DNA of 64,000 nucleotides. Source: Comamonadaceae bacterium G21597-S1. GTDB taxonomy: Bacteria; Pseudomonadota; Gammaproteobacteria; Burkholderiales; Burkholderiaceae_C. This document shows, in pieces, positions 7,737 to 15,316 of this stretch. How positions within the stretch are numbered: position 1 is the stretch's first letter; every line of letters begins with the position of its first letter. A program made the translations under genes and the position numbers. Where the stretch lies: the NCBI GenBank assembly GCA_027214345.1, contig JAPWHR010000002.1, positions 388,301-452,300 of the forward strand, written 5' to 3'. Under the pieces are notes generated by a model, which saw only the letters and a program-made list of their open reading frames with translations, was not told the DNA's origin and searched no databases.

Positions 7737-10178
7737 TCAAGCGGGCGCGATCTGCCACCACGGCGGCAACAAGGCGCGGACCTGCGGCTGGCGATAACGC
7801 GCATCGAGCAACACCACGCAACCGGTGTCCGTCTCGGTGCGGATCACCCGCCCGGCCGCCTGCACCACCTTTTGCAGGCCGGGATAGGCATAGGTGTATG
7901 CGTAACCCTGGCCGAAACGCGCCTGCATGCGCGCACAGATGGCTTCGTTGACCGGATCGAACTGCGGCAGGCCGAGCGTGGCCACGAAGGCACCGATCAG
8001 CCTGCGGCCCGGCAGGTCGACCCCTTCGCCGAACACCCCGCCCAGCACGGCAAAACCCACACCGCATCCGGCGTCGTCGAAACGCACGAGGAAGTCGCGC
8101 CGCGCCGCCTCGTCCATCTGCCGCGCCTGGGTCCAGACCGGAATGTCGGCGCAGGACGCGCGCAACCGCGCGCAGGCCTGCTCCAGGTAGTCGAAGCTGC
8201 TGAAGAAGGCCAGGTAGTTGCCGCGCGTGCGCCGGAACTGCTCGGCGATCGTCGCCACCAGCGTGTCGAGCGAGCGGGCGCGATCGTCGCGCCGGGTCGA
8301 GATCGGCACCACGCGCACCGCCAGCTGCGCGCTGTCGAACGGACTGGGCACGTCGAGCCAGCGCGTGTGTTCGGGCAAGCCGAGCAAGGCCTGGTAGTAG
8401 TCGGCCGGTTGCAGCGTCGCCGAAAACAACACGGCCGCATCGGCACTGTGCAGCCGCGGCGCCAGGAAATGGCCCGGCACGACGTTGCGCAGCGTGATCC
8501 GGCCCACCGCATCGACGCTGTCGAAACCGGCGCCGTCCAGCCGCGTCTGTGCGGCCGCGATGGCACCGGGAGCGGCGGGCATGACCGGGACCTCCCGCGT
8601 GTATTCGCACAAGGAGTGGTCGCCGAACATGTCAGCCAGCGTGGCGATGGCCAGGGTACGGAAATAGAACGGCAACACCACGCTGTCGCCATCGAGCACG
8701 TGGCTGTTGACATGTTCGCCCAGCGCCTGGTTGAGCCGGTGCAAGGCGCGCAGCCAGGCCTCGGGCGGAGCATCGAGCTCCCGCCAGTCCGGCTGCGCGC
8801 CGCTGGCCGCATGCCGCTCCTGCAGCACCTGCCACTGGTCGAGCACGGCGTCGATGCGACCGCGCAGCACCGGCGGCGCCTGCTCGCGCGCCTGCAGGGT
8901 TTCGGCATGGCCCAGTTCGGCGCTGTACATCGCGCAGCCGCGCGGCACCAGGTTGTGTGCCTCGTCGACGAGCAGGCTGACGCGCCAGTCGTTCTCGACA
9001 GTCAACGCATGCAGCATCGCGCTGCGATCGAAATAGTAGTTGTAGTCTCCCACGACCACGTCGCTCCAGCGCACCATCTCGTGCCCGAGGTAATAGGGGC
9101 AGATGCCATGTGCCAGCGCGACGGACCGCAAGGCCTGGCGGTCCAGCCACTGCACCCGGGCCGCGGCCTCTCGCGCGGCCGGCAGCCGGTCGTAGAAGCC
9201 GCGCGCCAGCGGGCAGGACGCGCCGTGGCAGGCCTTGTCGCGGTGCTCGCAGGCCTTGTCGCGCGCCACCAACTCGATCACCCGCAACGGCAGGCCCGCG
9301 TCTGCGCCGGCACGCGCCGAGCCGCGCACCTGCGCCAGCGCATCGAGCGCCACCTGCCGGCCCGGCGTCTTGGCGGTCAGGAAGAACAGCTTGTCGCTGC
9401 CGCGTTCGGGCATGGCGCGCAGCGCCGGATACACGGTGCCGATGGTCTTGCCGATGCCCGTGGGGGCCTGCACCAGCAAGGGCTGCGACGACACGCAGGC
9501 CTTGTACACGGCCGCCGCCAGCGCGCGTTGACCCGGCCGGAACGGCAATTGCGGAAACGGGCTCTGCACCAGCGCGGCGTCGCGCGCGCGCCGGTGCGCG
9601 ACCTCCTGCCGGGCCCAGGCCAGAAAGGGTTCGCACAAGGATTCGAAAAACCGGCACAGCGCCGTCGCATCCCAGCGCTGCTGCTGCGGAGATTCGGTCT
9701 GCTGCACGACGTCGAAATACACCAGCGACAGGTTCACCGCCGCCAGACCGCGGCTCTGGCACAACAACCAGCCATAAACCTTGAGCTGGGCCCAATGCAG
9801 CGCCTGTTGCTGCACCGACACCGCCTCGAGGGCACCGCGGTAGGTCTTGACCTCTTCCAGCGTATGGCTGCGCGGGTCGAATCCGTCGGCCCGTCCGCGC
9901 ACGGCCAACGGGCCATGGCGTCCCTGCAGGCTGAGCTCGGCCTCGTGGTGCGGCCCGCGCCGCTGCGCGACCAGCTGATGCCCTTGACGCTCTTGCTGCG
10001 CGGTCGGCGACGGCGTGAAACGCAGGTCGAGATCGCCGGACTTGGCGGCGAAGGCGCACAGGTTGCGCACCGATACCGTATACAGCGCCGGCACGTCGGC
10101 GGCTGCTGGTGCCGCGTCCGGCGGCAACTCCGGCACATCGGCCCCACAAGCACCGGCGTCGGCAAGCGCCTGCGTCAT
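7737..10178 (-). CDS. DinG/XPD-like iron-sulfur helicase fused to an N-terminal Cas4/RecB-like nuclease domain
   Basis: The 813-residue protein has two parts. Residues of about 30-200 look like a RecB/Cas4-type PD-(D/E)XK nuclease: Asp98 in GRADGFD, Glu109-Val-Lys111 in EEVKTYRG and Gln131-x3-Tyr135 in QLKVYGWLL. Residues 200-813 are a superfamily 2 DNA helicase of the XPD/DinG type: Walker A APTGIGKT (238-245), four cysteines 310, 317, 322 and 360 placed as iron-sulfur ligands, DEAH at 405-408, and a C-terminal QAAGRVIRTE motif. The ATG at 10178 overlaps the upstream stop as ATGA, so it is coupled to the MmcB-like gene; the longer frame to 10277 would overlap that gene by about 100 bp. By family it should unwind DNA 5' to 3', with the nuclease acting on released strands. 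A repair role fits the LexA-like box upstream. Confidence 0.85.
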   Translation of the reverse strand: MTQALADAGACGADVPELPPDAAPAAADVPALYTVSVRNLCAFAAKSGDLDLRFTPSPTAQQERQGHQLVAQRRGPHHEAELSLQGRHGPLAVRGRADGFDPRSHTLEEVKTYRGALEAVSVQQQALHWAQLKVYGWLLCQSRGLAAVNLSLVYFDVVQQTESPQQQRWDATALCRFFESLCEPFLAWARQEVAHRRARDAALVQSPFPQLPFRPGQRALAAAVYKACVSSQPLLVQAPTGIGKTIGTVYPALRAMPERGSDKLFFLTAKTPGRQVALDALAQVRGSARAGADAGLPLRVIELVARDKACEHRDKACHGASCPLARGFYDRLPAAREAAARVQWLDRQALRSVALAHGICPYYLGHEMVRWSDVVVGDYNYYFDRSAMLHALTVENDWRVSLLVDEAHNLVPRGCAMYSAELGHAETLQAREQAPPVLRGRIDAVLDQWQVLQERHAASGAQPDWRELDAPPEAWLRALHRLNQALGEHVNSHVLDGDSVVLPFYFRTLAIATLADMFGDHSLCEYTREVPVMPAAPGAIAAAQTRLDGAGFDSVDAVGRITLRNVVPGHFLAPRLHSADAAVLFSATLQPADYYQALLGLPEHTRWLDVPSPFDSAQLAVRVVPISTRRDDRARSLDTLVATIAEQFRRTRGNYLAFFSSFDYLEQACARLRASCADIPVWTQARQMDEAARRDFLVRFDDAGCGVGFAVLGGVFGEGVDLPGRRLIGAFVATLGLPQFDPVNEAICARMQARFGQGYAYTYAYPGLQKVVQAAGRVIRTETDTGCVVLLDARYRQPQVRALLPPWWQIAPA

Positions 10179-11047
10179 GGGTCGTCGGCTGGCGGTGCGT
10201 CCAGCAGCGCCTGGCCGGGTTCGTCGTCGCCGAATGCGGTGGCCGACAGCGGCGTGGCCCGGGCCAGCGACATCCACAACGCGAACGGCAGGTCGGGCAC
10301 CACCCGCCGCGGCGCGTGCCGCAGCACCTCGAGCGGACCGTCGGAGCGCGCCAGCATCACGCCGCAGCTGGCCGGAACCTCGTGCTCCTGCGCGATCGGG
10401 CGGCCACGCGCATCACAGCCCAGCACGTACCAGCACTGGCCGCCGAGATCGAGGTAACTGTCGCGCTTGTCGCTCAGGCGCAGGTCGCCCAGCAGATCGG
10501 CGCGGCTGACCTTGATCTCGTGCACCACCGGTTGCAGGTAGGCCGCCACCGTGGTGTTGCGGATGGAAAACACGTCGGGCCTGCAGATTTTCCAGCGTGC
10601 CGGTGCGGCCGATGGCGGCTCGCCGTGCAACGCGAAATCCTGCGGCGCGAGACCGTCGGCGTGTGCCGGCGCAGCGTCCGGCTCCGATGGCAGGCGGGCA
10701 CGCACGGCCAGGCCGGTCCAGACGATGCGTCCGTCCCGCAACAAGGCCTGGGCCACGCGCGCGACCAGCGCGTCGTGGGCGCTGAGCGCCTGCCGGTTGC
10801 GCTGCAAGGCCTGCGCCAGGCACGCGATGCCGCGATCGGTCAGGCGCAGGCGTTCGGCCCCGCCCGGCTCGGCCACCCGGTGCAACATGCCGCTGGCCAG
10901 CAGTTCGATCTCCAGACCATCCTGGGCCGGCCAACCCGCCGAGCGGTGAATGTCGCGCAGGCGGCGCGCCTGCTGGCGCGTCAGTACGGGAGCGGCCGTC
11001 GCGGGCTCGTCGTCGGCTGTGCAGCTGCGGGGCTGGCTCTCGTCCAT
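10175..11047 (-). CDS. Winged-helix plus PD-(D/E)XK protein, MmcB-like DNA repair nuclease candidate
   Basis: The 290-residue protein is not a standard named family member. Residues of about 20-80 resemble a winged helix (ending LRLTDRGIACL). Residues 150-215 carry a nuclease-like core: Asp158 in CRPDVFSI, Glu177-Ile-Lys179 in HEIKVSRADLL, then SDKRDSYLDLGGQCWYVLG. That core closely resembles the pattern of MmcB (DUF1052), a PD-(D/E)XK repair protein induced by mitomycin C in Caulobacter. The ATG at 11047 is the first plausible start after the LexA-like box at 11101-11120; the frame upstream of it runs across the promoter. Its stop overlaps the helicase start, so the two are probably made together. 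Function is inferred from motif, partner and operator only. Confidence 0.75.
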   Translation of the reverse strand: MDESQPRSCTADDEPATAAPVLTRQQARRLRDIHRSAGWPAQDGLEIELLASGMLHRVAEPGGAERLRLTDRGIACLAQALQRNRQALSAHDALVARVAQALLRDGRIVWTGLAVRARLPSEPDAAPAHADGLAPQDFALHGEPPSAAPARWKICRPDVFSIRNTTVAAYLQPVVHEIKVSRADLLGDLRLSDKRDSYLDLGGQCWYVLGCDARGRPIAQEHEVPASCGVMLARSDGPLEVLRHAPRRVVPDLPFALWMSLARATPLSATAFGDDEPGQALLDAPPADDP

Positions 11048-11100
11048 ACGGGCTGGCCTGGCATCGCGCCGCGCGATACGCGCACCGACCCAGGCGGGAA

Positions 11101-11120
11101 AACTGGTGATCCGTACAGTA
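11101..11120 (-). promoter_or_regulatory. LexA-like SOS box upstream of the nuclease-helicase operon
   Basis: Read on the minus strand the site is TACTGTACGGATCACCAGTT, compared with the enterobacterial consensus TACTGTATATATATACAGTA. Seven of the eight core positions of CTGT-N8-ACAG match (CCAG instead of ACAG), and the left half plus flanking TA is perfect. It lies about 55 bp upstream of the ATG at 11047, where a repressor would block transcription. It is also in the 142-bp gap shared with the divergent methyltransferase-like gene. Confidence 0.6.
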
Positions 11121-11189
11121 TATCGTCGCCCCTGCGCATGCGAACATGGAGCCCTGTCTTCCGACCCCCTGCAACATCGATCCGGCTTC

Positions 11190-11624
11190 ATGGGTAACCT
11201 GCTCGTCCTCCTGCAATTCGGCCTGCTGACGCTGCTGGCCGCTGCCGCCGGCCCGTCCCTCAGTCGAGGCGCACTGCCGGTGCCGACCTGGATGCTGGCC
11301 AGCCTGTCGCTGGCGCTGGCGATCTGGACACTGGCGCACAACCGCATCGGCAACTTCAATATCCGTCCGGTGCCCAAACCCGGCGGACGGCTGGTCACCA
11401 GCGGTCCGTATCGCTGGATCCGCCATCCCATGTATACGTCCGTGTTGCTGGGCGCGGCGGCGCTGGCCTGGGCTGCACCTGCCTGGGCCTGGCTAGGCTG
11501 GTTCGGGCTGTGGCTGGTGTTGTGGGTTAAGGCTACGCTGGAAGAGAGCCAGATGACGCAGCTGCACCCGGACTACCGCGCCTACCGCCAGCGCAGCCGG
11601 CGCTTCCTGCCCTGGCTGCTGTGA
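11190..11624 (+). CDS. Isoprenylcysteine carboxyl methyltransferase (ICMT/PEMT)-family membrane protein
   Basis: The 144-residue protein has about four hydrophobic segments and the family signature TSGPYRWIRHPMYTS (around residues 70-84), plus a C-terminal EESQMTQLHPDYRAYRQRS helix typical of this methyltransferase-like superfamily. Members use S-adenosylmethionine near a membrane, but bacterial substrates are mostly unknown. The ATG at 11190 starts the first membrane helix. It is transcribed away from the nuclease-helicase operon and nothing nearby hints at a substrate. Confidence 0.75.
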   Translation: MGNLLVLLQFGLLTLLAAAAGPSLSRGALPVPTWMLASLSLALAIWTLAHNRIGNFNIRPVPKPGGRLVTSGPYRWIRHPMYTSVLLGAAALAWAAPAWAWLGWFGLWLVLWVKATLEESQMTQLHPDYRAYRQRSRRFLPWLL

Positions 11625-11640
11625 CAGTCGGTGACCGGCG

Positions 11641-12246
11641 TCAGGCCGGCAACAGGGCCCGGTAGGCCCGGGCGGTGTCCGGCGCGACCGCATCGAGCAA
11701 CTGCTCGTAGCGGGTCTGGTGCCGCACCCACATGCGCGCCGATGCGACCGCCTTGGACTTGCAGAACCAGTGGCAGGTGTGTTGCATCAGGAACATCTCT
11801 GCGCTGAGCCTGAACGCGCGCCGCTTGGACGGCTCATCCGGATCCGCGTGCACGGCGCGGTGGATGCCGCGGGCATGGATGGCCATGGCCTTGCGCGCGT
11901 CGAAACTCGCGGCCGGGAACAACCGGTCGGCCCAGGGAATGGCCCAGGCCAGCGTGCTGACCCGGGTCCGGTCGGCATCGGCGCCGGCGAAACGGGTGGC
12001 GAACTGCTCGAACTGCGCGCACAAGGCGAGCTCCGAGCTGCGCAAATGGTCCCAGATCGGTTGCTGGCGCTCCGGGTCGTTCTCGCCCAGGGCCCGCATG
12101 TAACCCTCGCTGAGCGTGGCCATCAGTTTCTCGATCTGGAACGGGCCCAGGTATGACGCCAGCAACACGATCCGCTGGCGCTCCTGCTGGCGGCGCGTGA
12201 CCAACGCCGCAATGGCCACGATGGCCGCGATGACGAGAATATCCAT
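11641..12246 (-). CDS. Conserved hypothetical protein with one N-terminal membrane helix
   Basis: I do not recognise this 201-residue protein. It starts with a single hydrophobic helix (residues 2-16, no cleavage site), followed by a basic RRQQERQR stretch and a helix-rich soluble domain. A His/Cys cluster MQHTCHWFC (156-162: His156, Cys158, His159, Cys162) could bind a metal or haem but is not a named motif. The ATG at 12246 is 10 bp after the stop of the mutarotase gene, so both are probably on one transcript. No function is proposed. Confidence 0.65.
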   Translation of the reverse strand: MDILVIAAIVAIAALVTRRQQERQRIVLLASYLGPFQIEKLMATLSEGYMRALGENDPERQQPIWDHLRSSELALCAQFEQFATRFAGADADRTRVSTLAWAIPWADRLFPAASFDARKAMAIHARGIHRAVHADPDEPSKRRAFRLSAEMFLMQHTCHWFCKSKAVASARMWVRHQTRYEQLLDAVAPDTARAYRALLPA

Positions 12247-12256
12247 GAAGGCCCGA

Positions 12257-13141
12257 TTATCCTGCCGCCGGTGACCCGTCCGCGGCCAGCCGGCGCAGCT
12301 GCTGCGTGCCCGACCAGGACTGCCCCGGTGCCAGCACGACCGGCTGCGCGATGCGCGCCGATTCGATGCAGACCATGTGCCGGTAGCCGTCGGGCGGCAT
12401 GTCGGGCAAGGCGGCGCACCGCGCCGGACCCGGATTCCACACCACGACATCGGCAAATCCGGCATGCGAGACCTGCAGGCAACATGCCGGCGCGTCGCCA
12501 TCGGCCGACAGTTCGATGCCGCCGTCGACGCCCGCATAGACCCGGTCCACCTCGCCGGGCAGATGCAGTAAGGTCTCGTGTTGGATCCTGGCCTGCCCGT
12601 CGACCGCATCATGGTAGGGCCGGCCCGCCAGGCCCGCGATACGCGCCCGCGCGCTGTCGGATACCTGCAGATAGGTGTGCAGCGCCGCGGCGCACTGCCA
12701 CGGCACCGAGCCGGTATTGGTGACGTGCAGCGTCATGTCCAGCTGCGGCCCCGACAGGCGCAGCCGCAGTTCCAGCGCAAATGCATGTGGCCAGATGGCG
12801 CGGGTGGCGGCGTCGTCGACCAGGCCCAGGACCGCGGTGGCCGCCCCGTCGGCATCGTCACCGCAGCGCAGCAACTGCCAGGCCCGGTTGCGCACGAATC
12901 CGTGCCGGGGCAAGGGCCCCCGGTCGGAGAACTGCGGGAACACCACCGGCACGCCGCCGCGGATCGCCTGCCCCGGGCCGAACCCCGAGCGCGGCGAGAG
13001 GTACAACTGGTCGTCATGGACGCCCGCCGGCGTCCATGACACGACGTGGCCGCCGTGCAGCGTGACCAACACGCGGGCGCCATCGGCAGCCTGCAGCGCC
13101 AGTGCCGGCGTGCCGTGCAATGCCAATTCGGTCAGTGCCAT
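12257..13141 (-). CDS. D-hexose-6-phosphate mutarotase / aldose 1-epimerase-like protein (YeaD family)
   Basis: The 294-residue beta-sandwich protein belongs to the galactose mutarotase superfamily. RGGVPVVFPQFSDRGPLPRHGFVRNRAW (about 61-88) contains the GxP and arginine/histidine positions that bind phosphosugar in YeaD-type enzymes, HTYLQVSD carries the central active-site histidine, and VVWNPGP and the late Glu in CIESARI supply the rest. It interconverts alpha and beta anomers of hexose-6-phosphates in the cytoplasm. The ATG at 13141 gives the family N-terminus. It lies 22 bp after the stop of the dehydratase gene, so it may be co-transcribed with it. Confidence 0.85.
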   Translation of the reverse strand: MALTELALHGTPALALQAADGARVLVTLHGGHVVSWTPAGVHDDQLYLSPRSGFGPGQAIRGGVPVVFPQFSDRGPLPRHGFVRNRAWQLLRCGDDADGAATAVLGLVDDAATRAIWPHAFALELRLRLSGPQLDMTLHVTNTGSVPWQCAAALHTYLQVSDSARARIAGLAGRPYHDAVDGQARIQHETLLHLPGEVDRVYAGVDGGIELSADGDAPACCLQVSHAGFADVVVWNPGPARCAALPDMPPDGYRHMVCIESARIAQPVVLAPGQSWSGTQQLRRLAADGSPAAG

Positions 13142-13163
13142 GGTGTCGTCCTCGCGGCCGTCG

Positions 13164-14162
13164 TCATGACTGCAGCTGCGCGCAGTAAGTCTGCGGATCG
13201 GTATTGGCACCGCAGACGATCAGGCCCACGGTACGGCCTTCGAGGGTGGCGCGCAGCGGAAACATCAGCGCGGCCAGCGCCGCGGCGCCCGCGGGCTCCA
13301 CCACCAGCTTGGCGACCCGGAACAACAGCCGCATCGCCTGGCGGATCTGCTCGTCGTCGACCAGCACCACGGCGTCGACGAAACGGCGGTTCAGCGCAAA
13401 CGAATACGGCTCGCAACGTGGCGCGCCCAGCGAGTCGGCGATCGTGCGCACGGCGTCGATGGCCTGCGGCGATCCGGCGGCGAAGCTGCGTGCCATGCTG
13501 TCGGCACCTTCGGGCTCGACCACGTAGACCGCGGTCTGCGGCCGCAGCTGCTTGACCGCGCAGGCGACACCGGCACTCAGGCCACCCCCGCCGGTGGCAA
13601 CGATGACCGCGTCGAGCGCGTCGCCGGCCTCGGCGACCTGGTCCATGAACTCCAGGCCGACCGATGCGGTGCCCAACGCGGTCTTCGGACCTTCGTACGG
13701 ATGCACGAACACCCGGCCCTCCCCGGCCTCGATCTCCTTGACCCGCGCGAACGCCTGGTGCACGTTGTCGACCAGTTCGACCTCGGCGCCGAGTTCGCGG
13801 CAGACCTGGATGCGGAACGGATTCGCGTTCTTCGGCATCACCACCTTGGCGCTGGTACCCAGCGCCTGCGCGCTGTAGGCCAGCGAGATCGCATGGTTGC
13901 CGGCCGACACGCCGGTGACGCCGCGCGCCAGCGCGTCGGCGTCCAGGTCCAGCATCACCGACAGGGCACCGCGCGGCTTGAAGCTGCCGGTGCGCTGGAA
14001 CAGTTCCTCCTTGAGCCAGACCCGGGTGTTGCCGCCGACCACAGCATCGAGCGCCGGATCCTTGATCCGGCGCACCGGCGTGGTCTCGACGCGGTCGCCC
14101 AGGCGCTCCCGGTTGGCGCGGATCGCGTCGATGGAAGGGAAATCGATGGTGCTGGTGTCCAC
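13164..14162 (-). CDS. PLP-dependent threonine/serine dehydratase (no ACT domain)
   Basis: The roughly 332-residue protein is a fold-type II pyridoxal-phosphate enzyme. Lys62 in TGSFKPRGA is the cofactor lysine, GVSAGNHAIS binds the substrate carboxylate, and TGGGGLSAG binds the phosphate. It should deaminate threonine or serine to a 2-keto acid; the absence of a C-terminal ACT domain means the allosteric biosynthetic type is unlikely, so a catabolic role or an EutB-like hydroxyectoine enzyme is more probable. No ATG lies near the N-terminus; GTG at 14162 (giving MDTSTIDFPSI) is the best start, with AGAAAG just upstream. The frame runs open further up without plausible sequence. Confidence 0.82.
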   Translation of the reverse strand: MDTSTIDFPSIDAIRANRERLGDRVETTPVRRIKDPALDAVVGGNTRVWLKEELFQRTGSFKPRGALSVMLDLDADALARGVTGVSAGNHAISLAYSAQALGTSAKVVMPKNANPFRIQVCRELGAEVELVDNVHQAFARVKEIEAGEGRVFVHPYEGPKTALGTASVGLEFMDQVAEAGDALDAVIVATGGGGLSAGVACAVKQLRPQTAVYVVEPEGADSMARSFAAGSPQAIDAVRTIADSLGAPRCEPYSFALNRRFVDAVVLVDDEQIRQAMRLLFRVAKLVVEPAGAAALAALMFPLRATLEGRTVGLIVCGANTDPQTYCAQLQS

Positions 14163-14342
14163 GGTGATGCTTTCTACCTCGAAGGGTCGGGTGATGGTGT
14201 CGTCGGCCGCGCTTGACGACCGCAGGCCAGAGCGCGAGCTTAGCGCAGCTGGCAGCCGCTGCGCTGCGATGCCGACGGGGCCAGCCATCGGCATGAACGG
14301 GTATGCTGTGTGGCAAGCCACACGCATCCGGAGATGTCCCTC

Positions 14343-15119
14343 ATGAGCAGCAACACCATCACCTTCGGCCACGCCGGCCGCGTCGTCGTCGTCACCGGCG
14401 CCGCGCAGGGTATCGGCGAGGCCTGCGCCCGCCGCTTCGCACGCGAAGGCGCCAAGGTCGTGATCGCCGATGTCGACACGACACGCGGCGAGGCCCTGGC
14501 CGGCGAGCTGGGCGCGACCTGCATCGGCTGCGATGTCGGGGACAAGTCCCAGGTCGACGCGCTGGTTGCAGCCGTGGTGCGACAACATGGCGGCATCGAC
14601 ATCCTGGTCAACAACGCCGGCATCCTGCGCGCCGCGGACTTCCTGGACATGAGCGAAGCCGATTTCGATGCCGTGATGCGGGTCAACATCAAGGGAGCCT
14701 TCCTGATGGGCCAGGCGGTGGCGCGGGTGATGGCCGAGCGGGGCAGCGGCTCCATCGTCAACATGAGTTCGGTCAACGCCACGCTGACGATTCCCAATAT
14801 CGCCGGCTACAACATCAGCAAGGGCGGCATCAATCAGCTGACACGCGTGATGGCGCTCTCACTGGCCGACAAGGGCGTGCGTGTCAACGCCGTGGCGCCC
14901 GGCACCATCGCCACCGAACTGGCGGCCAAGGCGGTGCTGGGCAGCGAGGAGGCACGCATCAAGGTGATGAGCCGCACGCCGATGAAGCGCCTGGGCGAGC
15001 CGTCGGAAGTCGCCGACGCCGTGGCCTGGCTGGCCAGCGATGCCGCGAGTTATGTCACCGGCGAGATCGTCGTCGTCGACGGCGGGCGCATGACGCTGAA
15101 CTACACCGTGGCACTCTGA
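14343..15119 (+). CDS. SDR-family NAD(P)-dependent oxidoreductase
   Basis: The 258-residue classical short-chain dehydrogenase has the cofactor motif TGAAQGIG (about 18-25), NNAG (90-93), and the catalytic Ser143, Tyr156 and Lys160 in YNISK. IADVD after the second strand suggests NAD(H). The ATG at 14343 is nine bases after GGAG; an ATG at 14334 lies on top of that site. It is divergent from the dehydratase gene. The closing VTGEIVVVDGGRM fits the 3-ketoacyl-ACP reductase/sugar-dehydrogenase group, but the substrate cannot be named. Confidence 0.85.
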   Translation: MSSNTITFGHAGRVVVVTGAAQGIGEACARRFAREGAKVVIADVDTTRGEALAGELGATCIGCDVGDKSQVDALVAAVVRQHGGIDILVNNAGILRAADFLDMSEADFDAVMRVNIKGAFLMGQAVARVMAERGSGSIVNMSSVNATLTIPNIAGYNISKGGINQLTRVMALSLADKGVRVNAVAPGTIATELAAKAVLGSEEARIKVMSRTPMKRLGEPSEVADAVAWLASDAASYVTGEIVVVDGGRMTLNYTVAL

Positions 15120-15151
15120 GCATCGGTCCGTCGGCCGCCTGGACCACGCCG

Positions 15152-15170
15152 AGTGCAAGCGCTTTGCACT
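15152..15170 (+). terminator. Possible terminator hairpin after the SDR gene
   Basis: AGTGCAA and TTGCACT form a perfect 7-bp stem around GCGCT, followed by a short TT. It lies 33 bp after the SDR stop codon. The T-run is weak, so termination strength is uncertain. The rest of the gap to 15316 shows nothing else. Confidence 0.4.
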
Positions 15171-15316
15171 TTCCCGCCGGGCCAGCGTGATCGTCGCAAT
15201 CGGCCCTTGTTGCGCGAGCGTCAGGTGACGACCATCCATTCGATGCATCTGGCAGAGTATGCGCGACGGTATCGGGTCGCCGCGAAACGATATGCGAATC
15301 GGGCCACAATAAGCCA

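Noticed and set aside
7872-10457. An 861-codon plus-strand frame opposite the helicase
   Set aside because: Shadow of the helicase gene, which has all helicase motifs in order on the minus strand.
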